Notes under the pieces: model-generated
What the model was told of the DNA's origin: nothing
Database searches by the model: none
Seen by the model: the letters and a program-made list of their open reading frames with translations, nothing else
In this document: piece by piece, positions 29,712 to 42,485 of the stretch
Layout: every line of letters starts with the position of its first letter
Numbering within the stretch: position 1 is the first letter of the stretch
From: Ulva prolifera
Lineage: Eukaryota; Chlorophyta; Ulvophyceae; Ulvales; Ulvaceae
Direction: 5' to 3'
DNA: 64,000 bases
Assembly: GCA_023078555.1 (NCBI GenBank)
Contig: CM041199.1
Location: forward strand, 4,965,315-5,029,314
Position numbers and translations under genes: made by a program

Positions 29712-31513
29712 GTTGCTTGACGGTCGACACCATTAGCGCACTGATGTGATCACGTAAGCATGTGTGTAATACTTGGCTGTGCAATGCTCTGCTTTTTTCG
29801 TGGGTGAGGCTGTGGGTAGTGGGTTTGCCTGTGCTATGGGCATGTGGCATTGTGTGGCTGCATAGCGCAATTGCAGCACCAAATTAGAGCTGTTTCCACG
29901 GTGAAAAGTCCATTCTATCATGTCAACGAGGCGAGTCGAGATGCAACGTCTGCTACATAGCAGCTCAGCGGCCGCCGGGGCTGGATTGGCTGAGCTTGTT
30001 CCCGGCTGAAGGCCAACAGAGCCAAAGCCAACTGCTGGACCCGATTATCTTACTCCTCGCCGTTGGCTTCGTGCCATTCCAAATTGAAATTTGGTATATT
30101 CTCAACAGCTGCATACGATCTGAAGGGGCCGATCTGCAGGGGTACTGTGTGCGGCAGATCAGGAGAGTGCATTGGTCAATGCCGCAAGTCCCCTTCCGGC
30201 CACCACGTGCAATCCCCTTCGCCACCGCTTTCCGGAGTCACCCTGCAAGGGCAGGGCCCTGTCTTGTGATATTGAGCGGTACCTGATCTGAAAGCCTGAT
30301 TCAGCGTCAGTGAATGTAGCGGGGCAATAATATATTGATTGGTGCAGAGCGTTTTGTTTTTTGTCACGCAAACTCGATCCCGGAACGATGCACGCAACGC
30401 CGCTAGTAGCTTCGCCCGCCCGGGTAGTACAAGGCCGCCGCACCGGCTTCAAGGTGTGGATCAATGGCATTTTCCTTCAGATTTCTCTTGCTTCTGTTGC
30501 CCCGAAGATCCATGCTTTCGTGGAAGTCACACCGCCGATAGCGCTTTTCTAGAGCACTATCTTCAGAGAATACAAACACATACGAATGTACGCCAGTCGC
30601 AATCAAGTCGGTGGATGAGGATTAGATTTCTACGGCTTGGGTCGTTGCTCTGGGGAAACGCACCGCTAGCTAGCGTGTCTGCGTTTGTTAGTTCTTCTCT
30701 GTGTATGAACAACGGCGTACATGGTCACCAGCGCAGCGGTGACATTCACAGAATCTCATAATTCGGTATGTGCTGTAGCAGAACCGTCGTCAAGTGGCAT
30801 CGCAATACAAGGTGGACACCCGCCCAGGTGCGATGCTTAGCTCTGAACTGCCGGAGTGCGTGCCACATCCACCGCGCCTGCAATATGCAGTACCTTCCTG
30901 ACTAGATTTTTCAACGCATGATGATGATGGCTGGAAGAGTGCATGTCCATGTGCCGGCTTGGGCGACAGGACCAAACGACCAGTACATGCAGGTCTTGCA
31001 ACCGCTCCATTGATAGATGAGAAGGCTGTCGTCGCTCTTGAGGTGCGCACTCCGCAACTTTATCAGTTGACACCAGTTGTCCAAACCTTTCTCGCGATTC
31101 CCTCGAAAGTTACCAGCAACCAGTCAGGGAAGTCATCAGGCCCGCCCCCCTCAGCTGTTGCCGCCCCCATCTCAAGGCCTCTCCACCACTTCTGTGGCCG
31201 CACAGCCCTGCAGATCACATCGCCACTGCAGTCACCTGATCTGCGAGTGTGCAAACCCATCTCAGCACCTTGAATCGTACACAATGCACAGACCCTCGCG
31301 AACACATCGCACTGTGCCCGCTGTGACCACACACTCACGTGCCACACACAAACTGGTATCCCATTCCGTTGTAAGGCATACTATACGGTGTATATGGCTT
31401 GATACATTGTTCTGGATACAGCAGCAATGGTGTTCACTCAATCATTCTGAACCCGCTGCTCATGCTAGTACAAGCACGCCTGCCGCCCCTCACGCCGCCC
31501 TCCCCCGCCGCAG
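29712..31513 (+). other. intergenic plus unresolved 5' exons of the next gene
   Basis: No complete gene is seen. The segment 30993-31042 (LATAPLIDEKAVVALE) ends at GTGCGC, the donor type typical here, and joins in phase 0 to the exon at 31514, so it is a candidate upstream exon of the heme-oxygenase-like gene. A frame with ATG at 30388 (MHATPLVASPARVV) ends at a GTGTGG donor but is out of phase with 30993. The first 600 bp downstream of TRM61 show nothing. Confidence 0.4.
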
Positions 31514-33155
31514 GCCGACCTCCAGCGAGGCGCCGGCATCGAGGCGCTAGTCCGCTTCAATGGCGCGCTGCAGGCGTTACCAGCGGACAGCTGGCGCGAG
31601 CGCCTGACGCCAGTGCTCGCGGAGCTGTGCTTCAACCTCGAGTCGTTCAACCCCGCGTTCGCAGCCGTTGTGCTGCGCGTGCAGTCGAGCCTCGGCAGCT
31701 CGGACTACCTGCGCCGCGACGCCGCGCTCAAGCGCCTCATCGTGCCCCTCGCCGGCGAGTACGGCATGCACAACGGCGAGCCCCAAGGTGTGTGTTTTGT
31801 ATATCCACCTGTGTCTACTTTGCTGAGCGCCTGACCTGCGCGCAGGCCACTGCTTGGTAGAGCACCACAGCAGACTACAGAGCATTGCATGTAAGATGGG
31901 TCAATACAAGGCTGTGATGTGGGTGGGGACAGGCGGGGGGGAGGAGAGCTGCTGGTGCCTGTTTGGGACACGAATGTAGCACCATTCGCGAGCTCCACCC
32001 TGCACAAGGCAGTTGCGCACAGAGGTGCATGTGTTTCGGTTGTGTGGCCTGCTGTTGCGCCCCAACCTGTGCATGCTCAACGAGGGCAGCGGCGGTGCTG
32101 AGCAAGGGTGTATCGCTTAGTCCGGGTCGCTGCAGCTGTGGGTGCCGACGTCGATCTCCGCGCTTATCGATGTGTGCACCGAGCCTCCTGCCCCATGGGA
32201 CGCATGCATTCCGCTGCTCGATGCATCGTCACCCCGGGTTGAACAAGCGGAGTACTGTGCGTCGGTACGGCGGCCCGGGGCCCTGGACGCCGCACCGACG
32301 CACAGCACACTCCCGGGGCCCACACTCACGCACGCATGCCGGTCATGCAGGTAAGACGCACCGCGAGCTCTTCGATGACTGGGTGTTCTCGCTCCTCGGC
32401 CGCTCTGCGCCGTCGCTAGTCGCGGAGGAGCGCGAGCCCGTGGCCGCGCGCGAGATGTTTGACCGCATGGCGGCGGACATCGGCGGCTGCGGCGGCGAGC
32501 CTGCGTGCCCGCTGACGGCAGCGGCGTACGCGCTGGGCTACAACCTCGCGATCGAATACCTCGCGGACTATGAGAAGCGGTGGATGCTTGACTCGTTCCG
32601 GGACCTGCATGCGCGCTACATGGCTGCACAGGGCATCGAGCCCGACTGGCTCTTCCTCGAGGTGCCCCCCCTCCCCCCTTCTTTTAGTTTAACACGAGGA
32701 TGTAGCGATCACGCATTTGGTGGGAACCCTGCAACCTCAAGTTGCTCAGTGCTTGAATTCACGCAGCTTGGCATTTGTGCTCTGCAGTTCAACACCATGC
32801 AGAGTGTTGTCACCTCTGCATCGGCCACCGCCTAATCAGTGTTGTCATCGGCCACCGCCTAAATGTCATGCCCGGCAGGGGCATCGCGTAGCGCAACGAT
32901 CGCGCTGGGAATGCGCCCTCGCTGTGAAACGAACGGCTGGGGGCAGCGGCATCACGTGGCGGTGGTGTGGCGTAGGTGCACGCGGAGGACGAGAAGGAGC
33001 ACGCCTGCCTCGGGCACGAGGCGGTGACGGAGTTTGTGCCGGCGGAGCTGCGCGGCACCATCGCGCGCGCCATGCGCGACCACGACCGCGACTTTGCCGT
33101 CTTCTACAACGCGATGGCCGACCTGCTCGAACGCCCTGCCGGCGCGGCGGCGTAG
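31514..33155 (+). CDS. heme-oxygenase-like-fold (iron-containing redox enzyme type) protein, 5' end unresolved
   Basis: Exons: 31514-31787, 32351-32661 and 32976-33155 (TAG). Junctions are phase 1 and phase 0, and the visible protein is about 254 residues. It is all-helical: ADLQRGAGIEALVRFNGALQ, ESFNPAFAAVVLRVQSSLG, RRDAALKRLIVPLAGEYGMH, GKTHRELFDDWVFSLLG, LTAAAYALGYNLAIEYLADY, then WLFLEVHAEDEKEHACLGHE and FVPAELRGTIARAM. The EYGMH element and the H..DEKEH element (D-x3-H) resemble metal-ligand motifs of the HO-like diiron/TenA/CADD group, which catalyse varied oxygen-dependent reactions. Substrate and exact subfamily cannot be read from sequence. A likely upstream exon at 30993-31042 would add 16 residues. 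The fold assignment rests on helix pattern and motifs, not on a specific close homologue. Confidence 0.6.
32819..32862. repeat. direct repeat of 17 bp in intron
   Basis: CATCGGCCACCGCCTAA occurs at 32819-32835 and 32846-32862, period 27, in the intron between 32661 and 32976. Confidence 0.9.
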
Positions 33156-34334
33156 GCCCGGTCGGGGGCTTCTGGGACGAAACTAGCTGAAGCTTGAGGG
33201 AGGGTGGAGTGTGTAGCTCGATGGCTTGCAGAGGCGTGCTGCGTGCTCTGCTGAGCGGGAATACCCCTGGAATGTCGGGCACAGTGGAGGGCATTGATTG
33301 CGCCCAACTGGGCAGTGCAGGGGAGAGGTGTGGTCGGGGTGGGCACACCATGTTGGGCACACTGTGCGTGGCACAGGAGGGTGTGTTGAGGGAGGAAAGT
33401 TGCGGTTTCGGTTGCACTTCTGAGGCGGTGGTCGGGGGGCTGCCACCCTGCTGGCCCAAACAACACCGGGAGAGAGAGTGTGAGAAGAGTGATGCCGATG
33501 AGCTGCAGTACTTGGGCTGCGCATGTTTTCAACGCTGTGGCGTCCGTGTGTCCGGATGAGATTAACTCCCTCAGATTTATATCTACCTTGCTTGAGTGTT
33601 TATGAATTCAATGTGGAAGTCAACGTGATGAATCGCACGAGGGTCGTCCTATCTGGCGACCTCGGTGGTCACAAAGTGCAGTGGGTTTTGTGTGCATTCA
33701 TCTGTAAGCTCTTTGCTCTGGAGATTTCGCAGCTAGAAGGATCGAGTCTGAGGCCATCGTGTCGATCTGTTATGCAGAAGGTCGAAACATCTCATCAAAC
33801 ATGAAGCTGTCTCCAGGCTGTGCCTTGTTATGCTATACATCTGAGAGAATGAATACACACAGGTCTGATATAGATGAGTCCATGTGCAGGTAGACATGTG
33901 CAGCAGCACTGAGCAGTGCCCCGCGGGATCATGCAGTGGATCCATGCTGCCGTGCTGGCAGTCGTGGCCGCAGTGTTGGCTCTAGGACCTTTCGAGTGTG
34001 TCATCGCGTACCCTCCAGCCACTGCAATGCAGTCATCCCCCACCTTCGTTAATCATGAGATGCTACAAACCAAGAGGGCTGACGGTGATGTTTTGCGCAT
34101 ACGCACACATCTGTCCTCGCTTCGGGAACATCACGCTCAAAAGTTGTTGGCTGTAGTGGTCGAATCTTTGCGTTCACAATCTCTGCTTGCACGTGTCCAG
34201 TGCAAGTGCTCTGCAGTGTCAACCCGGCAACCCGCTCCGTCCACTTCCGATACATCCATTGCATCCTGCGTCGGGTGAAGATGATATAGTTCTGCTGTGT
34301 TTTGAGTAGAGCCTTAGCGCTCGTTTCCGCTCCC
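33156..34334. other. intergenic, no gene seen
   Basis: GC-rich for the first 300 bp after the stop (3' UTR, with Gly/Trp-type open frames that look like chance), then AT-richer. No recognisable protein or RNA gene. The promoter of the MFS gene should lie near its right end. Confidence 0.6.
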
Positions 34335-37300
34335 ATGCGGACCACGCGCGCCTGTTGCGTGTTGCCTGCAGCACAGCCACAACAAAACAGACCCGCCCAG
34401 CAGATGATCCATCTGCACCGACGATGTCGATTGAAATCTCAGACTAGCCACAAGTCTGCTCATCATCAAGACTCTATCTGGCGCAAAACTCCATCGCGCT
34501 CGACGTCCACCTGCAACGCTGCATCTGCGGCTGATCAGCCAACGCAGAAGACATCGGATCGCTTCGCATGGATTACACTATGCGCGACAGTATTTATATA
34601 CATGAGTGGAGTGTCGATGCTCTCTCCAGTGCTGCCCAGCATTGTGCTTCACTTCGGAGCGAGCACGAAGGTCATGGGCGCCATCATGTCGTCCTTCGCC
34701 GTGGCCATGTGCGTTGCTACTCAGCCCTCCCAACACAATCATGATGACTGACCGGACACATTTCCCGTATCCGGTGCAATTGTAACCTTCGCGTGCTGTT
34801 GGAGATGGACCTGTTCCGGCCACTCTGCATCCGTGCACCGCTCATCGCCATGCGTTCCCTGCGTTGTCACAGGCGACACGGCCACAGCCACAAGTCAACA
34901 GCCACGCAGTACTGACTCTCCCGCTGGTCAACAAGCTGCATGATAGCTGCCGTAGGCTCCAACAGGCTGATGCTGCACATGTGCACAGAGGGTATCTCGG
35001 CAGTTCTTGGCTGGGGGACCTGGGCAAGGCCTCTGTGCTGCTGCAAGTCCACACCCTTGCATGGCCTGTGCACACCCGCACCGCACCACAACAGCCTCTA
35101 CAGGATGCATGACAATGCGCAGCGTTGATGCATGTCATAGCAGTGGCCTAGCCTGGGTGTGCCGTCGAGGACACACACGGCATGCGCAGCCCCGCAGCTC
35201 CAGGGCCTCCGGAGATCCATGCCCTGAATGGAACTGCTTCTGGTTTCCTGCCACACGACATACGTGTTCGTGCCCGTGTGATCCGCTACAGAAACCAAGA
35301 TTCCGCCGTCCCCCGCAAGGTTTTCGCTCGCACGCACATGTAGCCACACATGGAGCCGCCCAGACTCGGGCGCGGCATGCAGGTCAATTGGGAGCCTGTT
35401 CACGGGCCGGGCATCGGACCGGCTCGGGCCGCGGCTGCTCATCATCTGGTGCCTTTTCGGCACCGGCACCTCGCTCCTCCTCTCCGCCTCAGCCTGGGAC
35501 ATCTCAGCCTTCATCTTCTTCCGGTGCGCCCTCCAGAGGGCCCCCCCCCGCCATGTACACATGCAGCTGCCGATTTTGCCATATCCCCCGCAGCACGCCC
35601 CCCACAATTGCTGCAACTTGGCGTGTTCCGATTCGAGTATGCTTCGGTCCAACGCTCTGGAGTTTGTCGTTGTGTAGATGTATGCATGCACACCCAGAGA
35701 GACTGATGGCGCAGCCACCCTTGCGCCTGCGCGAGCATCACATCGCGTGAGACACCCTGCGACGGGCGTGTGCCAGGCACACCCCCTGTCGCCCGCATGC
35801 CTGCGCCAAACGGATACCGGGCATTCCAATGTTGTCAATCTGGTCAGCTCACACGAGTCACGCCAAGCGCCGCCGCAACCCGCGCACTCTCGGCAAGACG
35901 GCCGCGACCCATCTCGTCCACTCCCGCATGCATGCATGCATGCGCCACAACGCCACGGCGGCTGCGTGCAGGACGCTGACGGGCCTGTTTGCGAGCACGA
36001 GCGCGGTGGTGATGGCGTACGTTGGCGCGATCTCGCGGACCGCGCAGCAGCGCACCGAGCGCATCTCCTTCATCAACGCCGTCATCGCCGCCTCCTACAT
36101 CATCGGGCCCACCTTCGGCGGCCTCCTCCACGGCATCAGCACCATGGTGCGTGCTGCGCGTTGCGTTCTGCGTGCTGCGTGCTGCGCATGCTGTGCAGCT
36201 GAAGAGTTGCAGGCAGACCATGCGGGCTGTAAAAGTAGCAGTGAAATTGCATTTGCCACCGAATTCGTATCATGCAGAAGACATTGACGACTCCGGAGCT
36301 CCGTGACCACATGCCAAAGGAATACAGCTGTGAACTGGATGTGTCGATGTATATCACGTGTGCTGTGTGCTGCGTGAAGTGCGGGGCGCGTGCAGGCGCC
36401 GCTGATCGCGGCCGGAGTCGTGACGCTCATCGCGGGCGTCTCGGCGGTGCTGACGCTGCCGCCCGCGCCGCGCGAGGGCCTGCACCCACCACCACAGGAC
36501 CCCGGCCGCTCCAAGGCACACAACCATGCAGCTGCTGTGGCCACAGGCGACGCCCACGCAGCGTCTGGGGAGCCGGGTGACGGCGGCGCTGAGCATGCTG
36601 TGCTCGCGTCGGTAGACGCACATGTGGAGGCGCTTGACATCGGCAGGCACGCCGTGCCGCGGGACGCCGAGCCCGCGGCCACCGCGGCCACACCAGCCGC
36701 GACGGTCGTCCAGCCGCGGCCAGGGGGCCGCTCGAGTAATGGGGGCTTCGAGGGTGCAGCGGCCACCACGGCACCCAGCGCAGCGCCGGCGGCAGGCCGG
36801 TCAGCGCTGGTGAGCCGGGCGCGGCGGGACCCCGCGGTCCTGCTGCTGCTCGCGTCGACCCTCATCTTGCAGATCTCAGGGTCAGGGTTCACGGTGCGCA
36901 CCACCCCGCTGCACCCCCTCGTGTGAAACCTGTGCACTAGGAGCCCGCGGCCGAGTGGACGGCTGCTCTGCCGGTCGATGGCACGCAGGCAAGCGGCACA
37001 TTCTCGGATGCAAGCAGCGGCACCTCCGCCACAGGGCCACAAATGCTTACCACCTGCTTCCCAACACGCCTGACAGAACCTTGCAGCAGCGCTTCTCTCG
37101 TCGTGGACCCCGTATGTCCCACCGCCCGACCGCACCTGAGCAGCAACCAGCAGCAACCAGCAACCAGCAACCAGGCGCACAGCCGCTCACGCTCCCCGGT
37201 GCCTGGTGCCTGCGCGCAAATGGTCGCCCACTCGCCCCGTCATGTACCCATCATATACCCCGTCCATCGGCTGTGCCATCCCGCCCGGCATCCCGCCCAG

Positions 37301-38819
37301 CCCATGCTGCGCCCATGCTGCGCCGTGCTGTGCAGTTCCTGACGGTCGTCACGATCAACACGCTCGGGTGGACCCCGGCGCGGGAGATCGCGCTCTTCTA
37401 CGGCCTCGCCGGCGGCCTCGCGATCGCCGTCAACACCGTCCTCTTCAAGGGCGCCGTCGCGCGCTTCGGCATGCTGCGCGTCGGCCTCGCCGCTCTCGCC
37501 GTGCGCTGCGCAGCCTGGGCCGTGATGCCGGCGATGGTGCTGCTCGCGCGCGACCTCGCGCCCTCGGTCGGCACCGCCGCCGCCGCCTGCTGCGTGTTTG
37601 CGCCCGCGCTCGCCGTCACCTTCGGCTTCACCGTCAGCAGCTCCTTCCAGTCGCTCGTGCTCCTGGTGCGCTGCGTGCTGCGCGCTGTGTTGACGTGCGG
37701 CCACGGCGGTGCGCCGTGCCCGGCGGAGGCCACTCATGGCATGCGTGTCGGACTGCGGGGCCGGTGCCTGCACATGGCTGCTGCTGCGCCACCACCACCA
37801 CCACATCCTACGAGAGTTCATCCCCCTGCTGTGTGATCTACGCACCTTGGACGCTGCCTCAGCCCCATGGGCTACACAACGCCCCGCCATTCCAAATTCT
37901 GCGCAGGAGCTGTCCACGGCCCAAAGCCACCACCTCCCGTACACCTTGCGCTACGAGCTGATCGCAGGCTGCATGCTTTCCGGCCATGTCTCAGCGATGC
38001 ACGGACCACCGCCGTGTTTGCATGCACCTTGGCGCTCACTACCTCTCCCATATACCTCTCCCATATACCTCTCCCATCACCTCCCACGAAGGCCCACCTG
38101 CGTCGGTCATCCCCTGGTTGTTGCTCGCGGTGCTACCTGCCTTGCTTACTGTGTCCGTGTAACACAGGCCCACCTGCGTCGGCCATGTGTGGCGGTGGGT
38201 GGGCTTTGTTCGTGCTGCGCAAGTGTGTATTGCCTGACAGCACACCACCCACTCTGACTGCATCCTTGTTCGATGCTGCCGGTCTCATATCTCCTGCCGC
38301 TCCGCGGTCTTTTCCAGTGTCCACCTGTACCACCACCCGAGCTCATGTGACCCGCTGCATCGCTCACGTCTCGGCACACTGTCCAGCAGCACCGACTCCT
38401 TGCGCCCCACCACATACGGCATATATCCGCCATTTTCCGGCTCCAATTACCACTGGTAATTTACCAGGTGACAGCCCCCGCAAATCAGATTTGAAATCAC
38501 GCACGCACCCCCCAAAACAAAGGAATTGGTGCAGGACATCATCGAGAAGCGCGGCGGCGCCACCGTGCGCGGGGAGGTCCTCAGCTGGCTCACCTTCGTC
38601 CAGACCGTCGCCAATGTCTTCGGGCCGCTGCTCCTCGGCGCCCTCGCCGGCGCCTCCCTCGTCGACGGCCGCGTCGTCTTCTACGCCTGCGCCGCCTGCT
38701 CCGTCGCCTCGGCCGCCCTCGTGCTGGCCATGGCGCGCTCACTGCGGCCCGCCTCCGCCGATACCGCCGACGCCACCGACGCCGCAAAGCACTGGGCGCT
38801 CGCGCCGGCCGCAGCGTAG
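34335..38819 (+). CDS. major facilitator superfamily (MFS) transporter
   Basis: Exons: 34335-34708, 35383-35523, 35972-36146, 36396-36893, 37336-37665 and 38535-38819 (TAG). Phases are 2, 2, 0, 0, 0, giving 600 residues. The N-terminal 80 residues are basic and Ser/Thr/Gln-rich, possibly a targeting peptide. Then comes TM1 (CATVFIYMSGVSMLSPVLP) and TM2, followed by GSLFTGRASDRLGPRLLIIW, the MFS loop 2-3 signature (G..SDR.G.R). TM4-5 include LTGLFASTSAVVMAYVGAI and AASYIIGPTFGGLL, which matches MFS motif C-like spacing. TM6 (AAGVVTLIAGVSAVLTL) is followed by a central loop of about 120 residues. The C-terminal half has TINTLGWTPAREIALFYGLA, PALAVTFGFTVSSSFQSLVL, VRGEVLSWLTFVQTVANVFG and VVFYACAACSVASAALVLAM. 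Substrate is unknown; the pattern is closest to drug/multiprotein-facilitator-type MFS. It is a secondary transporter in plasma or organelle membrane. Confidence 0.88.
38041..38077. repeat. 13-bp tandem repeat, about 2.8 copies
   Basis: ACCTCTCCCATAT repeated head to tail inside the last intron of the MFS gene. A separate 16-bp near-duplicate (CCACCTGCGTCGGYCA) lies at about 38095 and 38170 in the same intron. Confidence 0.9.
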
Positions 38820-40103
38820 CGCAGCACGCCCAGCACGGGGCCCGCCGCACAGAGCCAGAGCTTGTAAGATGATGCAAGCGCAGTGCGGGGGGGAAGCGGG
38901 GTCCGGCTGCTGGTGCGATGCCGCATGTGGCGCAGCACGCAGCACGCAGCATGCGGAGAGGTGCTGCTGCTGCAGCACAGCTAGTCGATGTGCAACGTGC
39001 TTGAAACCCTCGCTTCAGGGAGGATGCGCAAGCTGCTGTTGCCGTGTTCTCCATGCTGCAGCCCTTGGCGTTTCGGGCCGATAGTGGCGATAGACATCGG
39101 CCGAACAACTCGAGTAGAAGAGCAATTGAGTGGCCAGGGGGGGACATGGCCGCTGGCGCTAGGCATGCCTGATGGTGACACTCCAGAGTCCATCGACTCT
39201 AGATTCGATTGCGTGGGCAGGATCGATGCGCAGCGCAGGCGGCAGGGCGCAGGCCGGGCGGCCGGGCGGCCGGGCCTGCAGGGCAGCGCAGGCGGCCGGG
39301 CCTGTAGGGGTGTGCGCGTGCAGGGGGGGCAGTTGCGCGCAGCCGGAGTGCGCTGCGAGCCCACCGCGCCGCCATCGCTCCGCTGTGTGAGGTGCACGGC
39401 ACACGCAGCACAGGACAGCAGGGCAGCGCCCGCGCAGTGTTCTGGCAGTGGACCCTGCCGCTCGGCCATGCATGCAGCTCACAGGGTGCACCTGCCGAGT
39501 TCAGTGCACCCGCAATGTGCTGCCCACCCCACCGTTCCTGAAGCCCACGTGCAATGACCAGGACCCATGACCAGTCAATGCAAGCTGCCAGGGCAGGCCT
39601 ACTCACCACGCGAGACCCTTCAGGTTGAGTCAGAATCACACCACACGTGGTGCCACCTTCGCGTGGCTGCCTTCACGGAAGCACGTGTCCCCCCGCGTCA
39701 GTCTTTTCTGGCAAATAGTGCTCTGGCACAAAGTGCATTAATGATAAATTTATCTCATGAGATAGCCGGCTTGCATCGAAGCTGCGCACTGGGCACCACT
39801 TCTAGCCTGGGCACCTGCTCCTCATGCTTGCGGCCGAGGGTGCTTTGTAACATATAGCCTGCAGCAGCTCGGAAGTACGGAGGTCTTTGACACGCAGTGT
39901 GAGCACTGATCACTGCTCCCTCTTCAGCTGAACCCCTGCAGTGTGGTGCAGATGCTTTGCTGTGGCTCCCGACATGCATACCTGAGCATGTGCCAGCTCA
40001 AAAAAGCTGACCAAAGATGCGAGTGCCTGCCTACTATGTATGAGACCTGTGACCCATAGGCTGTGTTTGTGTTGTGGCCATAGAACACATCCTGGCGGAC
40101 GGT

Positions 40104-40129
40104 CTGGCTCTCACTGTCTTGAGAGCCAG
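40104..40129. repeat. perfect inverted repeat, 10-bp arms, 6-bp loop
   Basis: CTGGCTCTCA and TGAGAGCCAG flank CTGTCT. It is not followed by a T-run, and nothing suggests a terminator in this eukaryotic context. Confidence 0.9.
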
Positions 40130-40160
40130 GCTAATCTTGGCAAGTCTCGTTTGTTCATGG

Positions 40161-40217
40161 CGGCTAGTTATAAGCTAGTCAATATTGTGCATCTATCAGG
40201 TCGGCTAGTTATAAGCT
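40161..40217. repeat. 16-bp direct repeat, period 41
   Basis: CGGCTAGTTATAAGCT occurs at 40161-40176 and 40202-40217; the flanks (GTCAAT versus GATCAAT) are also similar. Confidence 0.9.
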
Positions 40218-42485
40218 GATCAATCATATGCATGTAGATCTGGCAGACTGGCACAGTCAGCTGGGTGCCACTGTCGCGCAGCTAGGCAGTGCGGCGCTCC
40301 GACTGCATGCATCATAATGCATGGCTATCATGATGGCATTACGGGACTGCGGTGTAATAAAACTGCGTTGAGCTGCGGCGCTGTACATATGCATCCGCTC
40401 AAAGATGCCGCCCGCCGAGCGCGAGAATACGGGAAACAATGACAAAAATACCTGCGAATCTCCACTGAAGGTCCATTGGTACCGCGCGGGGATACATCTA
40501 GACAGAGCCACGCATGGACATGCGTACAGTTTGGCAGCATATGCGTATATGCTTGCCCGTCGTCTGTCTAGATCTGCAGTGCCATCGTTGCCGACGACGT
40601 GCACAATCCACCCGAGATCGGCCGGTTTCGGGTCCGGGTGGTCATTTTTACCTGGAGCACCGACCCGAGGACCTGCAGCTGGCAACAACGACAAAGTCGG
40701 GGGAACAGCCTGCAGAATCTGTGTATGCATGGTGCGCTGTGGCTTCTAGCAGTGGCGGGCCGTCTGTTGGTCACGGAACGGACGGAGCGCCGCCGGCACA
40801 GCCGTGTTTGACCGGCGCAGCGCGGTGCCGCCTGTGAGCTCCGTCACAGCCACGTGGAGCCGCCGCCTACTCGCTGCGTGCTGATCCCTCGCGAGCTAGC
40901 GGCCGCGGCTTCAAATTACTCAGCTAGCAGCCACTGCGGCGCAACTCTAGACGCCCAGATCTCGGCCCTCAGGCCGGGCTAGCCAGCTGGCTCGCCCGGT
41001 TGGTCCACCTCTATAGATCCAGATTGCTAGCGGCTGGTGCATGCTCATGTGGCTATGTGCACGTCAAGAGGCTTATGCGGATGTAAGACGCCTAAGGGGG
41101 TCACCTCACACACCCGGCCGGGTGTCCCCCGCGGGGGAGAATCATGCTGCTCTCACATACTCAGCACGCGTCGCAGGCGTATATACACCGCGGCATGCTA
41201 CGCACGACGAGCGCGATGCATGGATCCGTCGCACGCATAACTGCGTCGGCGTTGAACGAGTCGACACATGCATAATGATGCTGCAGCTGATGCTCTGTGC
41301 TTGCGCAGCGGAGCTGTGGCTGATGACGATGCGGTTGAGGTGCGCGGCTGCAGCGCAATATGGGCATCATATGCAGTATTGATGCTTGTCGGGGGGCGTC
41401 GCGGTGAGTGGGATGCACGTCAGAATTAGCAAAGTTGAGGTGAGAGGCGTGCGATGCTGCGGGGCCAGGAGCGGTGGCACGTGCGGCGCGGCGAAGTTCG
41501 GGCATCGGGTGACGCGCGCGGCCACGAAATTCCGCTGGGCCCTGTCAGGATCGAAAGTTAGAGCGTATACATAGTGGCTGAGGAAACTGAGGTGCGCTGA
41601 GAGGCTGGAGGGCGTGAATGAGGAAGGACGGGAGCGGAAGGCTCTACCTGCGGGGTGAATTGCGCTCTGGTGTGTCAGGTAACACATGGCTGGCAGCAGG
41701 CATCCCGGCGGATGATGTGTGTGGAAGTGCCAATATCGATGCTCGGTGACGGTCCGGGCTTTGCACGGCTTTGCTGGATCGCTACAGCGCAGCTGAGAAC
41801 GCGCGCGCGTGGAGTGGGGCAGCTGATTGCGGACAGTAATGGCAGCATTTAAGAAACCCGGCAGCAAGCTGCGCAGCGGTCTATCACTGCACATCTTGCA
41901 TTCTACTGGCGCCACCGCAGTGCACTGTGGCCATTTGTCTGCGAGCCAACGCAACCCGAGAACCTGTCAGCCTCGCTCATGCAACTTTTCCGTAGATGAT
42001 CTGCGCATATTCTTCAGAGTATGAAAGCAAGGGCAACTGTTGCAGCTCATGCATGCACTCTCAGGCATGACAGGCTACAGATGAGACGGAGCGCTCATGA
42101 GACAGTATTATCTTGGATTACAACATTGCCGTTAGCGCGCCCTATGTGCACACCATTGTCCAGATCCCTGTGCAGCGCCACTTTGCGTTCTAGTCGCCTG
42201 GACGTATGCCCGAGAGCATGACCTGTAAAGGGCTAGGCTGAATCAGCATGACAGAGCTCGTGGCTCTGATCATTTATCTCGTGCTACCGGTGGTATTTAT
42301 CTTGTGTTGTACTTCCGTGTGCGTCCGAATCGTCATGAGTTCCTCGGCGTACAGGAAGCGCCTTTCGGGTTCGTCATCCTCCTGATAGTGCCCATGTAGA
42401 AGTCATACCTTGCCACGTTCCTTTGGCCGTGTTTATTCTTGCTAGCGTTGCATAGCAACGGCAAAGCAATCGTCGACGGTGCAAG

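Larger units (their letters stand above)
38820..42485. other. long region without a resolved gene
   Basis: GC-rich up to about 39.5 kb with short C/G-rich tandem patterns (39240-39310, CCGGGCGG units), then mixed. Minus-strand frames at 40257-40730 and 41367-41954 are open for 157 and 195 codons but are Cys/Arg/Pro/His-rich and unrecognised. At 41838 a plus-strand frame begins MAAFKKPGSKLRSGLS, and near 41985 another reads NFSVDDLRIFFR. Either could be an upstream exon of the giant gene at 42.5 kb, but I could not connect them in phase. Hairpin and repeat elements are listed separately. Confidence 0.45.

Noticed and set aside
40104..40129. Hairpin as a transcription terminator
   Set aside because: Eukaryotic context, no T-run and no gene ending immediately before it.
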